A stretch of 64,000 bases of DNA from Caldilinea sp. CFX5 (GTDB lineage Bacteria > Chloroflexota > Anaerolineae > Caldilineales > Caldilineaceae). Within the stretch, counting starts at the first letter, position 1, and every line of letters starts with the position of its first letter. The notes beneath the pieces are model-generated. The model was given only the letters and a program-made list of their open reading frames with translations. It was not told the origin of the DNA and did not search any database. Of the stretch, positions 20,442 to 28,484 are shown one piece after another. Where the stretch lies: positions 1-64,000 of the forward strand of contig QWII01000009.1 of NCBI GenBank assembly GCA_021405325.1, written 5' to 3'. The translations under genes and the position numbers were made by a program.

Positions 20442-23006
20442 GTGAGTAAATCATTGCGAACGGCGTTATTGCTGATTGGGCTGTTTGTGGCCGCTTGGGT
20501 ACCGCGCGTGCTGGCGTTGGACACGGTGGTGACAATTGACGAGCGCAAATGGCTGGCGCGCGCCGCGAATTTCTATCAAGCGCTGAGTACCGACAACTGG
20601 GCGGCCACCTTTCAACGCGAGCATCCCGGTGTCACAGTGATGTGGGCGGGGTTGTTGGGGTTGTTGCAACACTTTCCCACCTATCCACAAGTGGCGCCGG
20701 GGCAATTTGCCTGGGATCGCGAGCATATTGAGGCATGGTTACTCCAGAATACCACCCATACGCCGTTAGAATTGCTGACCGCCGGACGCTGGTGGATCAC
20801 GCTGCTGATTACGCTGACCATTGTCTTTAGCTATTTCCCGCTGCGCCGGCTCTTTGGTGATTCATCCACGGCAAATGGTGTGACCAGCATGGCATTGGCC
20901 TTTTGGGGCGCGCTGTATCTGGCCTGGAGTCCCTTTTTCATTGCGCTGTCGCGTCAACTGCACCCTGACGGGTTGGCGGCTAGTTTTATTGTGCTGGCGC
21001 TGCTCTTATTCCTGGCCTGGCTGTATGGTGGGCAGCAGTGGCGCTACCTCATCGCTTCCGGCATTGTCATGGGGTTGAGTTGGCTAACAAAGACTCCGGC
21101 GATTTTTCTGGTGCCGACGGGTGCGCTCTTGCTTGGCTGGCAGATGTGGCAAGCCCGTAAGATCAATCGCCGCTTGCTGATCGGCTACGTGGGGTGGGGC
21201 GTGCTGGCGACGCTGACCTTTGTGTTGCTCTGGCCGGCGATGTGGCTCGATCCGCTTGGCACCTTGCAGCGGATGAGTGCCGAGATGGGGGTCTATGTCG
21301 AACGGCACACGTCCACCAACTACTTTTGGGGGCAGCCCACTGCTGATCCGGGGCTACTCTTTTACCCAGTCGCCTTTTTATGGCGCACTACGCCGGCAAC
21401 GGTGGTGGGTCTCATCGCGGCGACGGTTTTTGGGTGGCGTCAACGCGCCCTCTTTGCCCAGCAGAACATTCGCCAAAGCGCCGGCGCGCTCTGCCTCTTT
21501 GCCCTGGTGCTGGGCCTTGGGATGAGCATCGGCGCCAAGAAATTCGACCGCTACATGCTCCCCAGTTTGCTGGCCCTGGATCTCGTCGGGTTGCTGGGCT
21601 GGCTTTGTTTGGCGCAATCGGCAATACAAAAGTTCAAGATAGCCCGTGCGGTTACAAACCGCACCTACAGTCACCTTGACTTCGGCAAGCTCAGTCGAGC
21701 CGTCACCTTGTCACTGATATTCGTTCTCCACGCGCTCCCCGGCTTCCTTCATTATCCCTATTACCTGACCTACTTTAACCCGCTCTTTGGCGGCAGCTAT
21801 ACGGCGCCGCAGATTCTCTTTGTTGGTTGGGGCGAAGGGCTGGAAGCGGCGGCGCAGTGGCTCAATGCGCAACCGGAGGCGGAAAAGTTGCGGGTGGTGG
21901 CGTGGTATGCCGATGGTCCCTTCTCTTATTATTTCAAGGGGCAGGAGGTGAGCCTGGGCTATGAGTCGCCGCTCATGTGGTTTGGCACAGACTATGCCGT
22001 GCTCTATGTCAATCAGTGGCAACGGCAGTTGCCCTCATCAGCGGTGATCGACTATTTTGCCAAGCAGACGCCAGTGCATGAGGTGCGCTTCCGGGGAGTG
22101 GAACTGGCGAAGATTTATGATATGCGTCAAGTTGTGCTGCCCGATTTTGTCGACATCGGCAAGAACAGCGCGGCGGACTTTGGTGGGCAAATCCGCTTGC
22201 TGGCCTACGATTTTCCCCAAGCGCAGGCCCAACCCGGCGATCAATTCCAGGCGACGCTTTATTTGCAAAGTTTAGCCGCCATGACCACGAATTACAACGT
22301 GCTATTGCGTCTGGTCGGGCAAGATGGCACAGAGCTTTGGCGTGACGAAGGCTGGCCCTGGGGCGCGCCAACGAGTGGCTGGCCGCTACGCGAAATTCGG
22401 CCCGATGGACATACAGTCAAGGTTCCGGCAACGGCGGCGCCTGGTCTCTACCGCTTTGAGGTTAGCTTCTATGATCCCGCCACCTTTGCCGCATTGCCGG
22501 CTACCGTGCTGAATAGTACACAACCGCTAAACACGACCTGGCGTGAGGTTGCTCTGTTACAAGTAGGAACGCCACCTGAACCAGCCCTGGCGCCGACTAC
22601 TTGGCAACTGGGCGACAATTTTGCCTTAACCAGCGCGTCTTTGCCCACACAACTGGCCCCTGGCGCTAATCTCACCTTTACTTTGCCTTGGGAAAGCCTC
22701 ACCCGTGCCTCGACCGATTATACCGTCTTTGTCCATGTCGTGAACAGTGAGGGCGTGAATGTAACCCAAAAAGATCAACAACCGCTGGCCGGCTTTGCCC
22801 CGACGCGCCTCTGGGAACCAGGGCTGCACTATCAGGATGATTATCAATTACCCTTACCGGCGGATCTACCACCGGGAGAATATAGCGTGCGGGTTGGGCT
22901 TTACACGCTGGCAGGCGGTCGCTTGCCGGTGTGGCAAAATGAAGCCGTGATCGGTGATTTTGCCACACTTGGCACGTTCACCGTAACTGCGGCCGGCAGT
23001 CAATGA
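20442..23006 (+). CDS. GT39-like membrane glycosyltransferase 6, with one in-frame palindromic insertion
   Basis: An 854-residue protein that begins with GTG. The first outside loop has TVVTIDERKWLARA (D33, E34), then FQREHPGVTVMWAGLLGLL, an arrangement seen in PMT-like enzymes. The helix-rich part ends near residue 450. Two beta domains follow. The first resembles the tail of glycosyltransferase 3 (NVLLRLVGQDGTELWRDEGW). The second has the common pattern STDYTVFVHVVNSEG, then QKDQQPLAGFAPTRLWEPG, then LPPGEYSVRVGLYT. Residues about 402-421 (21646-21705) come from two small palindromes and sit between helices. Function inferred as transfer of a lipid-linked sugar on the outer face of the membrane. 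Confidence 0.83.
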   Translation: MSKSLRTALLLIGLFVAAWVPRVLALDTVVTIDERKWLARAANFYQALSTDNWAATFQREHPGVTVMWAGLLGLLQHFPTYPQVAPGQFAWDREHIEAWLLQNTTHTPLELLTAGRWWITLLITLTIVFSYFPLRRLFGDSSTANGVTSMALAFWGALYLAWSPFFIALSRQLHPDGLAASFIVLALLLFLAWLYGGQQWRYLIASGIVMGLSWLTKTPAIFLVPTGALLLGWQMWQARKINRRLLIGYVGWGVLATLTFVLLWPAMWLDPLGTLQRMSAEMGVYVERHTSTNYFWGQPTADPGLLFYPVAFLWRTTPATVVGLIAATVFGWRQRALFAQQNIRQSAGALCLFALVLGLGMSIGAKKFDRYMLPSLLALDLVGLLGWLCLAQSAIQKFKIARAVTNRTYSHLDFGKLSRAVTLSLIFVLHALPGFLHYPYYLTYFNPLFGGSYTAPQILFVGWGEGLEAAAQWLNAQPEAEKLRVVAWYADGPFSYYFKGQEVSLGYESPLMWFGTDYAVLYVNQWQRQLPSSAVIDYFAKQTPVHEVRFRGVELAKIYDMRQVVLPDFVDIGKNSAADFGGQIRLLAYDFPQAQAQPGDQFQATLYLQSLAAMTTNYNVLLRLVGQDGTELWRDEGWPWGAPTSGWPLREIRPDGHTVKVPATAAPGLYRFEVSFYDPATFAALPATVLNSTQPLNTTWREVALLQVGTPPEPALAPTTWQLGDNFALTSASLPTQLAPGANLTFTLPWESLTRASTDYTVFVHVVNSEGVNVTQKDQQPLAGFAPTRLWEPGLHYQDDYQLPLPADLPPGEYSVRVGLYTLAGGRLPVWQNEAVIGDFATLGTFTVTAAGSQ
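21646..21705. repeat. Double palindromic element inside glycosyltransferase 6 (element P5)
   Basis: A perfect hairpin GTGCGGTT/AACCGCAC lies at 21646-21664. A second imperfect palindrome at 21677-21705 is built around CGGCAAGCTCAGTCGAGCCG. Both are translated in frame into an inter-helix loop. Confidence 0.8.
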
Positions 23007-23019
23007 TAATGATAGAACT

Positions 23020-25464
23020 ATGCAGCGCGTAAAGCAATTCTCATTGAGGAGTGAACCGGCCGTTTGGTTGGTAGGAATTACACTGGGCTATCTGGCCTTG
23101 CCACTCTTCCTCTTTTGCTTAGGGTGGTTGCAGGCAACGTGGGCTATCTTCTTTACGCTGATCACAGCCGTCGGCCTCTGGTCTGCCATCGCCGCGTTTC
23201 AGCACGAGGCAGCGTTAGTCGTTGCTTTCAAAGAGTGGCGTCAAACCTTAACTAGTCGTGGTGCAGCAGTCACGATTCTAGTCTGTCTCTTGGTGATCCT
23301 CATCTCCGGCGTGGGCGGCTATGGCTACCAAACCGGTGACTGGACCAAACACGAAATTCTGCTCAAAGATTTGGTCGATTACCCGTGGCCAGTCTTCTAT
23401 GATTATTACGGCACAACCATCGGAGTAGCCTATTATGTTGCTTATTATTTGCCATCAGCCGTCATAGGCAAGCTAGCCGGCGTCCTAGCGGCTAACCAGG
23501 CAATGGTGGTATGGACACTACTTGGGCTGCTTCTCTCCGTCTTTTGGTTCGCAATCATCACCAAACGTTCAGTAGTGGTTGGGCTGAGTATCTTCCTGCT
23601 CTTCTCCGGGCTGAGTGTGATCGGCGCGTTGCTCCGCTTTTCGGCGCTAGGTGATCTATTGGCCGGCACGCCGGTCATCAACACCTCGCCCTGGCAAACC
23701 CACCCGGCGCTCTGGTCGGCCATCTGGCAATATTCGCCCCACGTGCGCGGTCTCTTTTGGGTGCCGCAGCATGTCCTGCCCGGTTGGCTGCTCACGGGGA
23801 TGATTCTCTTTGTCCTTTTGACCACGAACAGCCGACGCACCCTTTTATTTTTATGGGCGTTGAGTACACTCTGGTCGCCCTTTATTACGATTGGACTGAC
23901 CCCCTTTTTTCTGGCCGATCTCCTGCCCAGACCACAGAGTCGCTTTGCCGATCGCTTGCGCGCTTATGTTTCGGTTGCCAATGGCTGTGGGCTGGCGCTC
24001 TTTTTGCTCATGGCGGCCTTCTATGCCACCAAGTTGACGCCGATTGCGCCGGTGTTGAACCAGGGGTTGCGGGTGGGGTTGAGTCTTGGTGAAATTGTAC
24101 AACGCGATGGCTGGGTAAGAGTCCTCTTTTTGTATTTGCTCTTCTGCTTGCTTGAGTTTGGCCTCTATTTTCTGTTAGATGGCTACCGTTCTCTGCGAGA
24201 AATGCCGGAATTGCGTTGGACCTATCGCCTGGTTTTTCTCTGGTTGGCCGGCTTGCCGCTGTTGATCTTGGGGCAGAATAATGATCTGGCGTCGCGCGCG
24301 TCGATCCCGGCGCTCTTTTTTGTGGCGATGATGGTGGGGCGTAATGGCTTTTGGTTGTCAGGGGCTGCTCCCTGGCGGCGCTATCTGTGGCCGGTGGTAA
24401 TTTTGCTAGGTGCGCTGTCGCCGCTTTACGAGGTGGGCTATCAAATCGCACTCACCTACCAACGGGGGACGCTCTACGCCTTTGAACTGAACCCCAATCG
24501 CAACCTGGCGGAAAAGTATGTACTGGATGCGGCAACCATGCAGCAATATGCCAGCAGCGTGGATACTTTCTTCTTTCAACACCTGGCAAAAGGCGGCGCA
24601 CCCGCAACCAGGGCAGCGACCGCTGCCTACCTTTTTGACGACAGGATTACTTTGGTCGATTCTTTGCTGGCTCGCCAGCAGGCCGAGCCAGGTGAGCAAC
24701 TTGACCTGCTCCTGCTCTGGCGCGCCGTTAAACCGATTGCGCATAATTATAGTGTCGCCGTGCGGCTGCTGGATATACAGGGTACGGTTTGGTGGGAGCA
24801 TCAAGCCTGGCCGGCCGGCGCGCCAACTTCGACGTGGGAAGTGGCCCGGCGTATTTGGTATGATCACCATGCGCCGACGTTGCCCCAGGAGATGCCGGCC
24901 GGGTTGTACCGCCTGGAAATTTACTTGACCGACCCGGATACACAGGCAAAGTTGCCGGTGCGCAAGATTGTCACTGGTGAGAGTATGGGGGACATCGTCC
25001 CCCTGACTTATGTACAAGTTGGTTCACCAGCGAGTGCGCCGGCTTATCCACTTCCGGCGTCGGCTGAATTTAGCCGAGAAATTGCTCTCGTGGGTAGCAC
25101 ACTGCCGCCACAGATGGAAGCAAACCCCGGCGATGAATTGACCGTGACATTGACCTGGCGTGCGCTTGACCGACCACGGGCAAATTACACCGGCTTTGTC
25201 CAGTTGCTGGATGGTGAAGGGCGGCTGGTCGCCCAGCATGATCACCCGCTGACTAACAATTTTATCCCTGCCACCCTCTGGCAACCGGGGTTGACAGTCA
25301 CCGATGATTATCTACTTCGTGTTCCACCAGAAGCAAGCCCAGGACGCTATCAATTGATTGTCGGTCTCTATGAAGGTGCGACAGGGGCGCGGCTCACTGT
25401 GATGATGGATAGTACAGCAGTGGGGGATACGGTGACGATTGGTAACATGACTGTGCGTGAATGA
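23020..25464 (+). CDS. Polytopic membrane protein 7 with C-terminal beta domains, probable glycosyltransferase relative
   Basis: An 814-residue protein with many membrane helices over about residues 12-480. It lacks the DE motif of its neighbours near the N-terminus. The comparable outside loop is GYGYQTGDWTKHEILLKDL, with D107, H111 and E112 about 100 residues in. This could be a diverged acidic motif, or the protein may be a non-catalytic partner. The C-terminus has two beta units like those of the other cluster members (HNYSVAVRLLDIQGT and ANYTGFVQLLDGEG, with SPGRYQLIVGLYEG). The shared tail and its place in the run (13-nt gap upstream) argue that it works with the same glycan system. Catalytic status uncertain. 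Confidence 0.65.
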   Translation: MQRVKQFSLRSEPAVWLVGITLGYLALPLFLFCLGWLQATWAIFFTLITAVGLWSAIAAFQHEAALVVAFKEWRQTLTSRGAAVTILVCLLVILISGVGGYGYQTGDWTKHEILLKDLVDYPWPVFYDYYGTTIGVAYYVAYYLPSAVIGKLAGVLAANQAMVVWTLLGLLLSVFWFAIITKRSVVVGLSIFLLFSGLSVIGALLRFSALGDLLAGTPVINTSPWQTHPALWSAIWQYSPHVRGLFWVPQHVLPGWLLTGMILFVLLTTNSRRTLLFLWALSTLWSPFITIGLTPFFLADLLPRPQSRFADRLRAYVSVANGCGLALFLLMAAFYATKLTPIAPVLNQGLRVGLSLGEIVQRDGWVRVLFLYLLFCLLEFGLYFLLDGYRSLREMPELRWTYRLVFLWLAGLPLLILGQNNDLASRASIPALFFVAMMVGRNGFWLSGAAPWRRYLWPVVILLGALSPLYEVGYQIALTYQRGTLYAFELNPNRNLAEKYVLDAATMQQYASSVDTFFFQHLAKGGAPATRAATAAYLFDDRITLVDSLLARQQAEPGEQLDLLLLWRAVKPIAHNYSVAVRLLDIQGTVWWEHQAWPAGAPTSTWEVARRIWYDHHAPTLPQEMPAGLYRLEIYLTDPDTQAKLPVRKIVTGESMGDIVPLTYVQVGSPASAPAYPLPASAEFSREIALVGSTLPPQMEANPGDELTVTLTWRALDRPRANYTGFVQLLDGEGRLVAQHDHPLTNNFIPATLWQPGLTVTDDYLLRVPPEASPGRYQLIVGLYEGATGARLTVMMDSTAVGDTVTIGNMTVRE

Positions 25465-25502
25465 GCAATCCTATTTTTTGAGCAACAAGTTGGTCTTAGA
25501 CT

Positions 25503-25763
25503 ATGCCTGTAATTCAAGATTTTGATATACTTAGTGATATTACCGATATTGAAACGATTGCGCGTGGTCTAGGCGTCGATGCCCGACATTACCTGAATCG
25601 CACCTATGGTCGTGGTCGTTGGCGAAAAATGAAAGGCCGTGCGTGGATTCGTCTCAAACGCAGTAGCGAAGAGTTTCTTGCGGAATTACACTGGTTTGAG
25701 GCAAATGGCATCGGACGTTGTGAAATGAAGCGTAAGTTTAGGATAAAGGGGGGAGAGCGATGA
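25503..25763 (+). CDS. Small basic protein of unknown function, first gene of a two-gene module
   Basis: An 86-residue protein. The N-terminus (MPVIQDFDILSDITDIETIA) is acidic and the C-terminus is rich in Arg and Lys, with the segment ELHWFEANGIGRCEMKRKF. This resembles a family of small cyanobacterial and Chloroflexota proteins of unknown function that I cannot name. Its stop overlaps the next start (ATGA), so the pair is probably translated together. Pairing a small basic protein with a DNA-binding-like partner is typical of toxin-antitoxin modules, but nothing in this sequence proves toxicity. It sits inside the glycosyltransferase run, between members 7 and 8. Confidence 0.6.
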   Translation: MPVIQDFDILSDITDIETIARGLGVDARHYLNRTYGRGRWRKMKGRAWIRLKRSSEEFLAELHWFEANGIGRCEMKRKFRIKGGER

Positions 25764-26086
25764 GCTATGTTCGTTGCCTCGATAACAGCGGCTATGAGGT
25801 AAGCTTGACGGTGGGACAAGTTTATAAAACCTTACCTGATCACTCCGATAAAGTTTCATTGCGCGTAATTGATAATGAAGGTGAAGATTACCTCTACGAT
25901 GCAAACCGCTTTGAATCAGTCGAGTTTACCGGTGAAGTATCGGAAACAACCATTACGGTTCATGTCCCTACTTATTTAAAAGGCGTCTTACATGCAGAAG
26001 CATTGGCGGCTCATAAGTCAGTAAGCGCATTAGTACGTGAATGGCTAGATGAGCGATTGGATTTGCCACAAATGGTACAAAGCTGA
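25760..26086 (+). CDS. SH3-like/ribbon-helix-helix-like two-domain small protein
   Basis: A 108-residue protein. Residues 1-60 (SYVRCLDNSGYEVSLTVGQV through LYDANRFESVEF) look like a small beta-barrel. Residues 65-105 (TITVHVPTYLKGVLHAEALA and on) resemble a ribbon-helix-helix DNA-binding unit. That second part matches the 53-residue gene at 58676 at 27 of 41 positions by eye. The start overlaps the stop of the upstream gene. If the pair is a toxin-antitoxin module, this would be the antitoxin/repressor and would bind its own promoter; that is inference. The next gene starts 36 nt downstream. Confidence 0.6.
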   Translation: MSYVRCLDNSGYEVSLTVGQVYKTLPDHSDKVSLRVIDNEGEDYLYDANRFESVEFTGEVSETTITVHVPTYLKGVLHAEALAAHKSVSALVREWLDERLDLPQMVQS

Positions 26087-26121
26087 ATTTTATAACAAGG
26101 ACGCTATAACAATAGGGTAGA

Positions 26122-28473
26122 ATGTATACAACACGAAAAAACAAGCATCAGGTTGGCTTCGCCCTATTGGGATTGATCATCGTCGTCGCCTTTTGGCTAC
26201 GCTGGCAATATGCTCAGACCATCAGCCTCTATGTCGATGAGTTCACCACCTTGTGGGCCGCGCAACGGGTGCAAACCGTGGGGCTGCCGATCATGCCCAG
26301 CGGGGTGCTGTATACGCGTGGGTTGTTAGCCACCTACGTGGAAGCAGCCTTTCTCGCGCTCTTTGGCTTTAGCTATTTGATTGGTCGCCTGCCGGGAATT
26401 CTCTTTGGTGTGGCGACGGTGGCAGCGCTTTGGCTGGCCGGTCGGCGCATTTGGCGCGAGGAAGTGGGGTTGCTGGCGGCGCTGGGCTTGGCGCTCTTGC
26501 CCGAAGCGATCCTCTGGGGCGGACGGGCGCGCTTTTATACCCAGTTGCAATTTTTCACCCTCTTGACCGTTTGGGCGGCGTTTACAGCGATTGCCGATCC
26601 CGCAGTAAATCCCAAGCAACAGGCGCGGCGCCAGTGGCTCTTTGCCCTCTGTTTCATCCTGGCGCTCTTTTCCCATGAAGAGACCGTGCTGCTCTATCCG
26701 TCGTTGCTGCTGGGAATGCTCTGGTGGCGGGGGTGGCGCTTTTTTCTGCAGCGGTCAGTGGTACTCACACAGGCGCTTTGTCTGGTGGCAATGGTGGCCC
26801 GCTATGCCATCGAAATTCTTGGCCAGCCCGGCTACTTTGAGACCATCCAGGCGCAACGACCCTATGTCGGCATGATCTTTGATCTGGTCGGGGCCTGGCG
26901 CACCTATAGCCCGCTCTTCCTGGCGGCGGATCGACTGCTCTGGACCCTGGGCGCGCTAGTCGCTTTGGGCGTTGCCTTGTACTTGCTGGTACAAAATCAG
27001 GGGCGGCCTAACCGTTTGCCGCTTTCCCACCAAGCCACCCTCTTCTTTTTGCTACAATTACTTTTTGTGTTAGCGGTGGTCTTCACCCTGGTGGGGACAA
27101 GCTGGCGCGAGGGGCGCTATCTCTTTTTTGTCCAACCGCTTTGGCTACTTGTCGGCGCCGGCGGGATTGGCTTACTGCTCGGCCAGCGGATGCTTTCCCG
27201 TTGGGTGCAGCAGGGTGCGCTTGCCGTCGTCACCGGCTTGGTTGTCTTGATGCAGTGGCCGACGGCGCAGGCTGTGCTGCATCAACAAGTCGAGGGGTAT
27301 GATCTGGCGCTGGCCTGGTTGGCCGAAAACCGTCAGCCGGGGGATGTCGTGCTTTCCCCCCAGCCGCCGGCTTGTGCGCTGGTGCTTGGCCCCTGTGATT
27401 ATTACGCCGTACAACGGGGCTATGAAGAGTATGTTATCAGACGTGACGACGAATTAGTCGATCGCTGGTCAGGCGCCAAACTGCTGGCTTCTACGGCGGA
27501 CTTGACGACGGTGCTGCAAGGAGCGCCCCGCACCTGGTTTGTCACCGACAGTTTTCGTTTGGCGACACGCTATGAAGCCGATTTTGTCCACATGGTCATC
27601 GATCAGTTTGATATTGCCTATGAAACGCAGGGAGTGCTGGTTCTGCGCGCCGATGGGTGGCGCCCATTGCCGACAGCAACTATGCAGCAGCGGAAACCAC
27701 CGGCTTTATTCGGGTCGTTGGCATTGGTCGGCTATGCATGGCCGCCAGAGCAAGATAGCCCACAGCAACGCGTGACGCTCTTCTGGCAAGCCGCCGCGCC
27801 GATCAGTGAACAGATCAATACCTCGCTGCGGCTGGTGCGCAGTGACGGCGCCGTGCTTAGCCGCGCCGATGGCCCGCCGGCCCGCGGGTTGATCCCGACC
27901 AATCTCTTCTTTGACATACCCTTGCCTGATCCCAAAACCATCACTGTGCCGACCGCTCTGCCCGCCGGCATTTATCGCCTGGAAACACTGGCCTATAACG
28001 CCGCCACCGTGACGCCGTTGGCCGACCCGGCGCCGGTGATGTGGTTGCAACAAGGCCAACCAACGCCGCCGGCGCAACGGCTAGACGCTGATTGGCAGGA
28101 TGGCGTCGTTCTCGTCGGCGTAGACTCCATATCAACAACCGTGACAGCCGGCAGCACACTGCCGGTGCGATTGGTCTGGTCGGCGACGACGCAACCCCAA
28201 CGTGACTATACGCTCTTTGTCCACCTGGTCGATGAAAACGGCGTTCCCCTGGCCCAAAATGACCGGCAACCGCTCGGCGGCTTTTACCCAACCTCGGCGT
28301 GGGAGCCTGGGATTTGGGTGGAAGAGCTATACCAACTGACGGTGCCGGCTGACCTGGCGCCCGGTCGCTACCGATTGGTTACCGGTCTCTATGATGCGGT
28401 GAAGAATGAACGGCTTTTCAGTGTGGATGGCAGTGATTCATTTTTGGTAGCCGCCGTAACCGTGAAGCCATAA
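26122..28473 (+). CDS. GT39-like membrane glycosyltransferase 8, paralog of 1
   Basis: A 783-residue protein. The acidic loop ISLYVDEFTTLWAAQR (D39, E40) and the following MPSGVLYTRGLLATYVE match glycosyltransferase 1 at 7899 almost motif for motif, including the later QPPACALVLGPCDYYA segment and the two C-terminal beta units. In the last unit the common pattern is RDYTLFVHLVDENG, then AQNDRQPLGGFYPTSAWEPG, then LAPGRYRLVTGLYD. The first and last genes of the cluster are thus close paralogs separated by unrelated members. It is followed closely by the convergent malQ, so the cluster ends here. Donor and acceptor unknown. Confidence 0.85.
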   Translation: MYTTRKNKHQVGFALLGLIIVVAFWLRWQYAQTISLYVDEFTTLWAAQRVQTVGLPIMPSGVLYTRGLLATYVEAAFLALFGFSYLIGRLPGILFGVATVAALWLAGRRIWREEVGLLAALGLALLPEAILWGGRARFYTQLQFFTLLTVWAAFTAIADPAVNPKQQARRQWLFALCFILALFSHEETVLLYPSLLLGMLWWRGWRFFLQRSVVLTQALCLVAMVARYAIEILGQPGYFETIQAQRPYVGMIFDLVGAWRTYSPLFLAADRLLWTLGALVALGVALYLLVQNQGRPNRLPLSHQATLFFLLQLLFVLAVVFTLVGTSWREGRYLFFVQPLWLLVGAGGIGLLLGQRMLSRWVQQGALAVVTGLVVLMQWPTAQAVLHQQVEGYDLALAWLAENRQPGDVVLSPQPPACALVLGPCDYYAVQRGYEEYVIRRDDELVDRWSGAKLLASTADLTTVLQGAPRTWFVTDSFRLATRYEADFVHMVIDQFDIAYETQGVLVLRADGWRPLPTATMQQRKPPALFGSLALVGYAWPPEQDSPQQRVTLFWQAAAPISEQINTSLRLVRSDGAVLSRADGPPARGLIPTNLFFDIPLPDPKTITVPTALPAGIYRLETLAYNAATVTPLADPAPVMWLQQGQPTPPAQRLDADWQDGVVLVGVDSISTTVTAGSTLPVRLVWSATTQPQRDYTLFVHLVDENGVPLAQNDRQPLGGFYPTSAWEPGIWVEELYQLTVPADLAPGRYRLVTGLYDAVKNERLFSVDGSDSFLVAAVTVKP

Positions 28474-28484
28474 AAAAGCCTACT

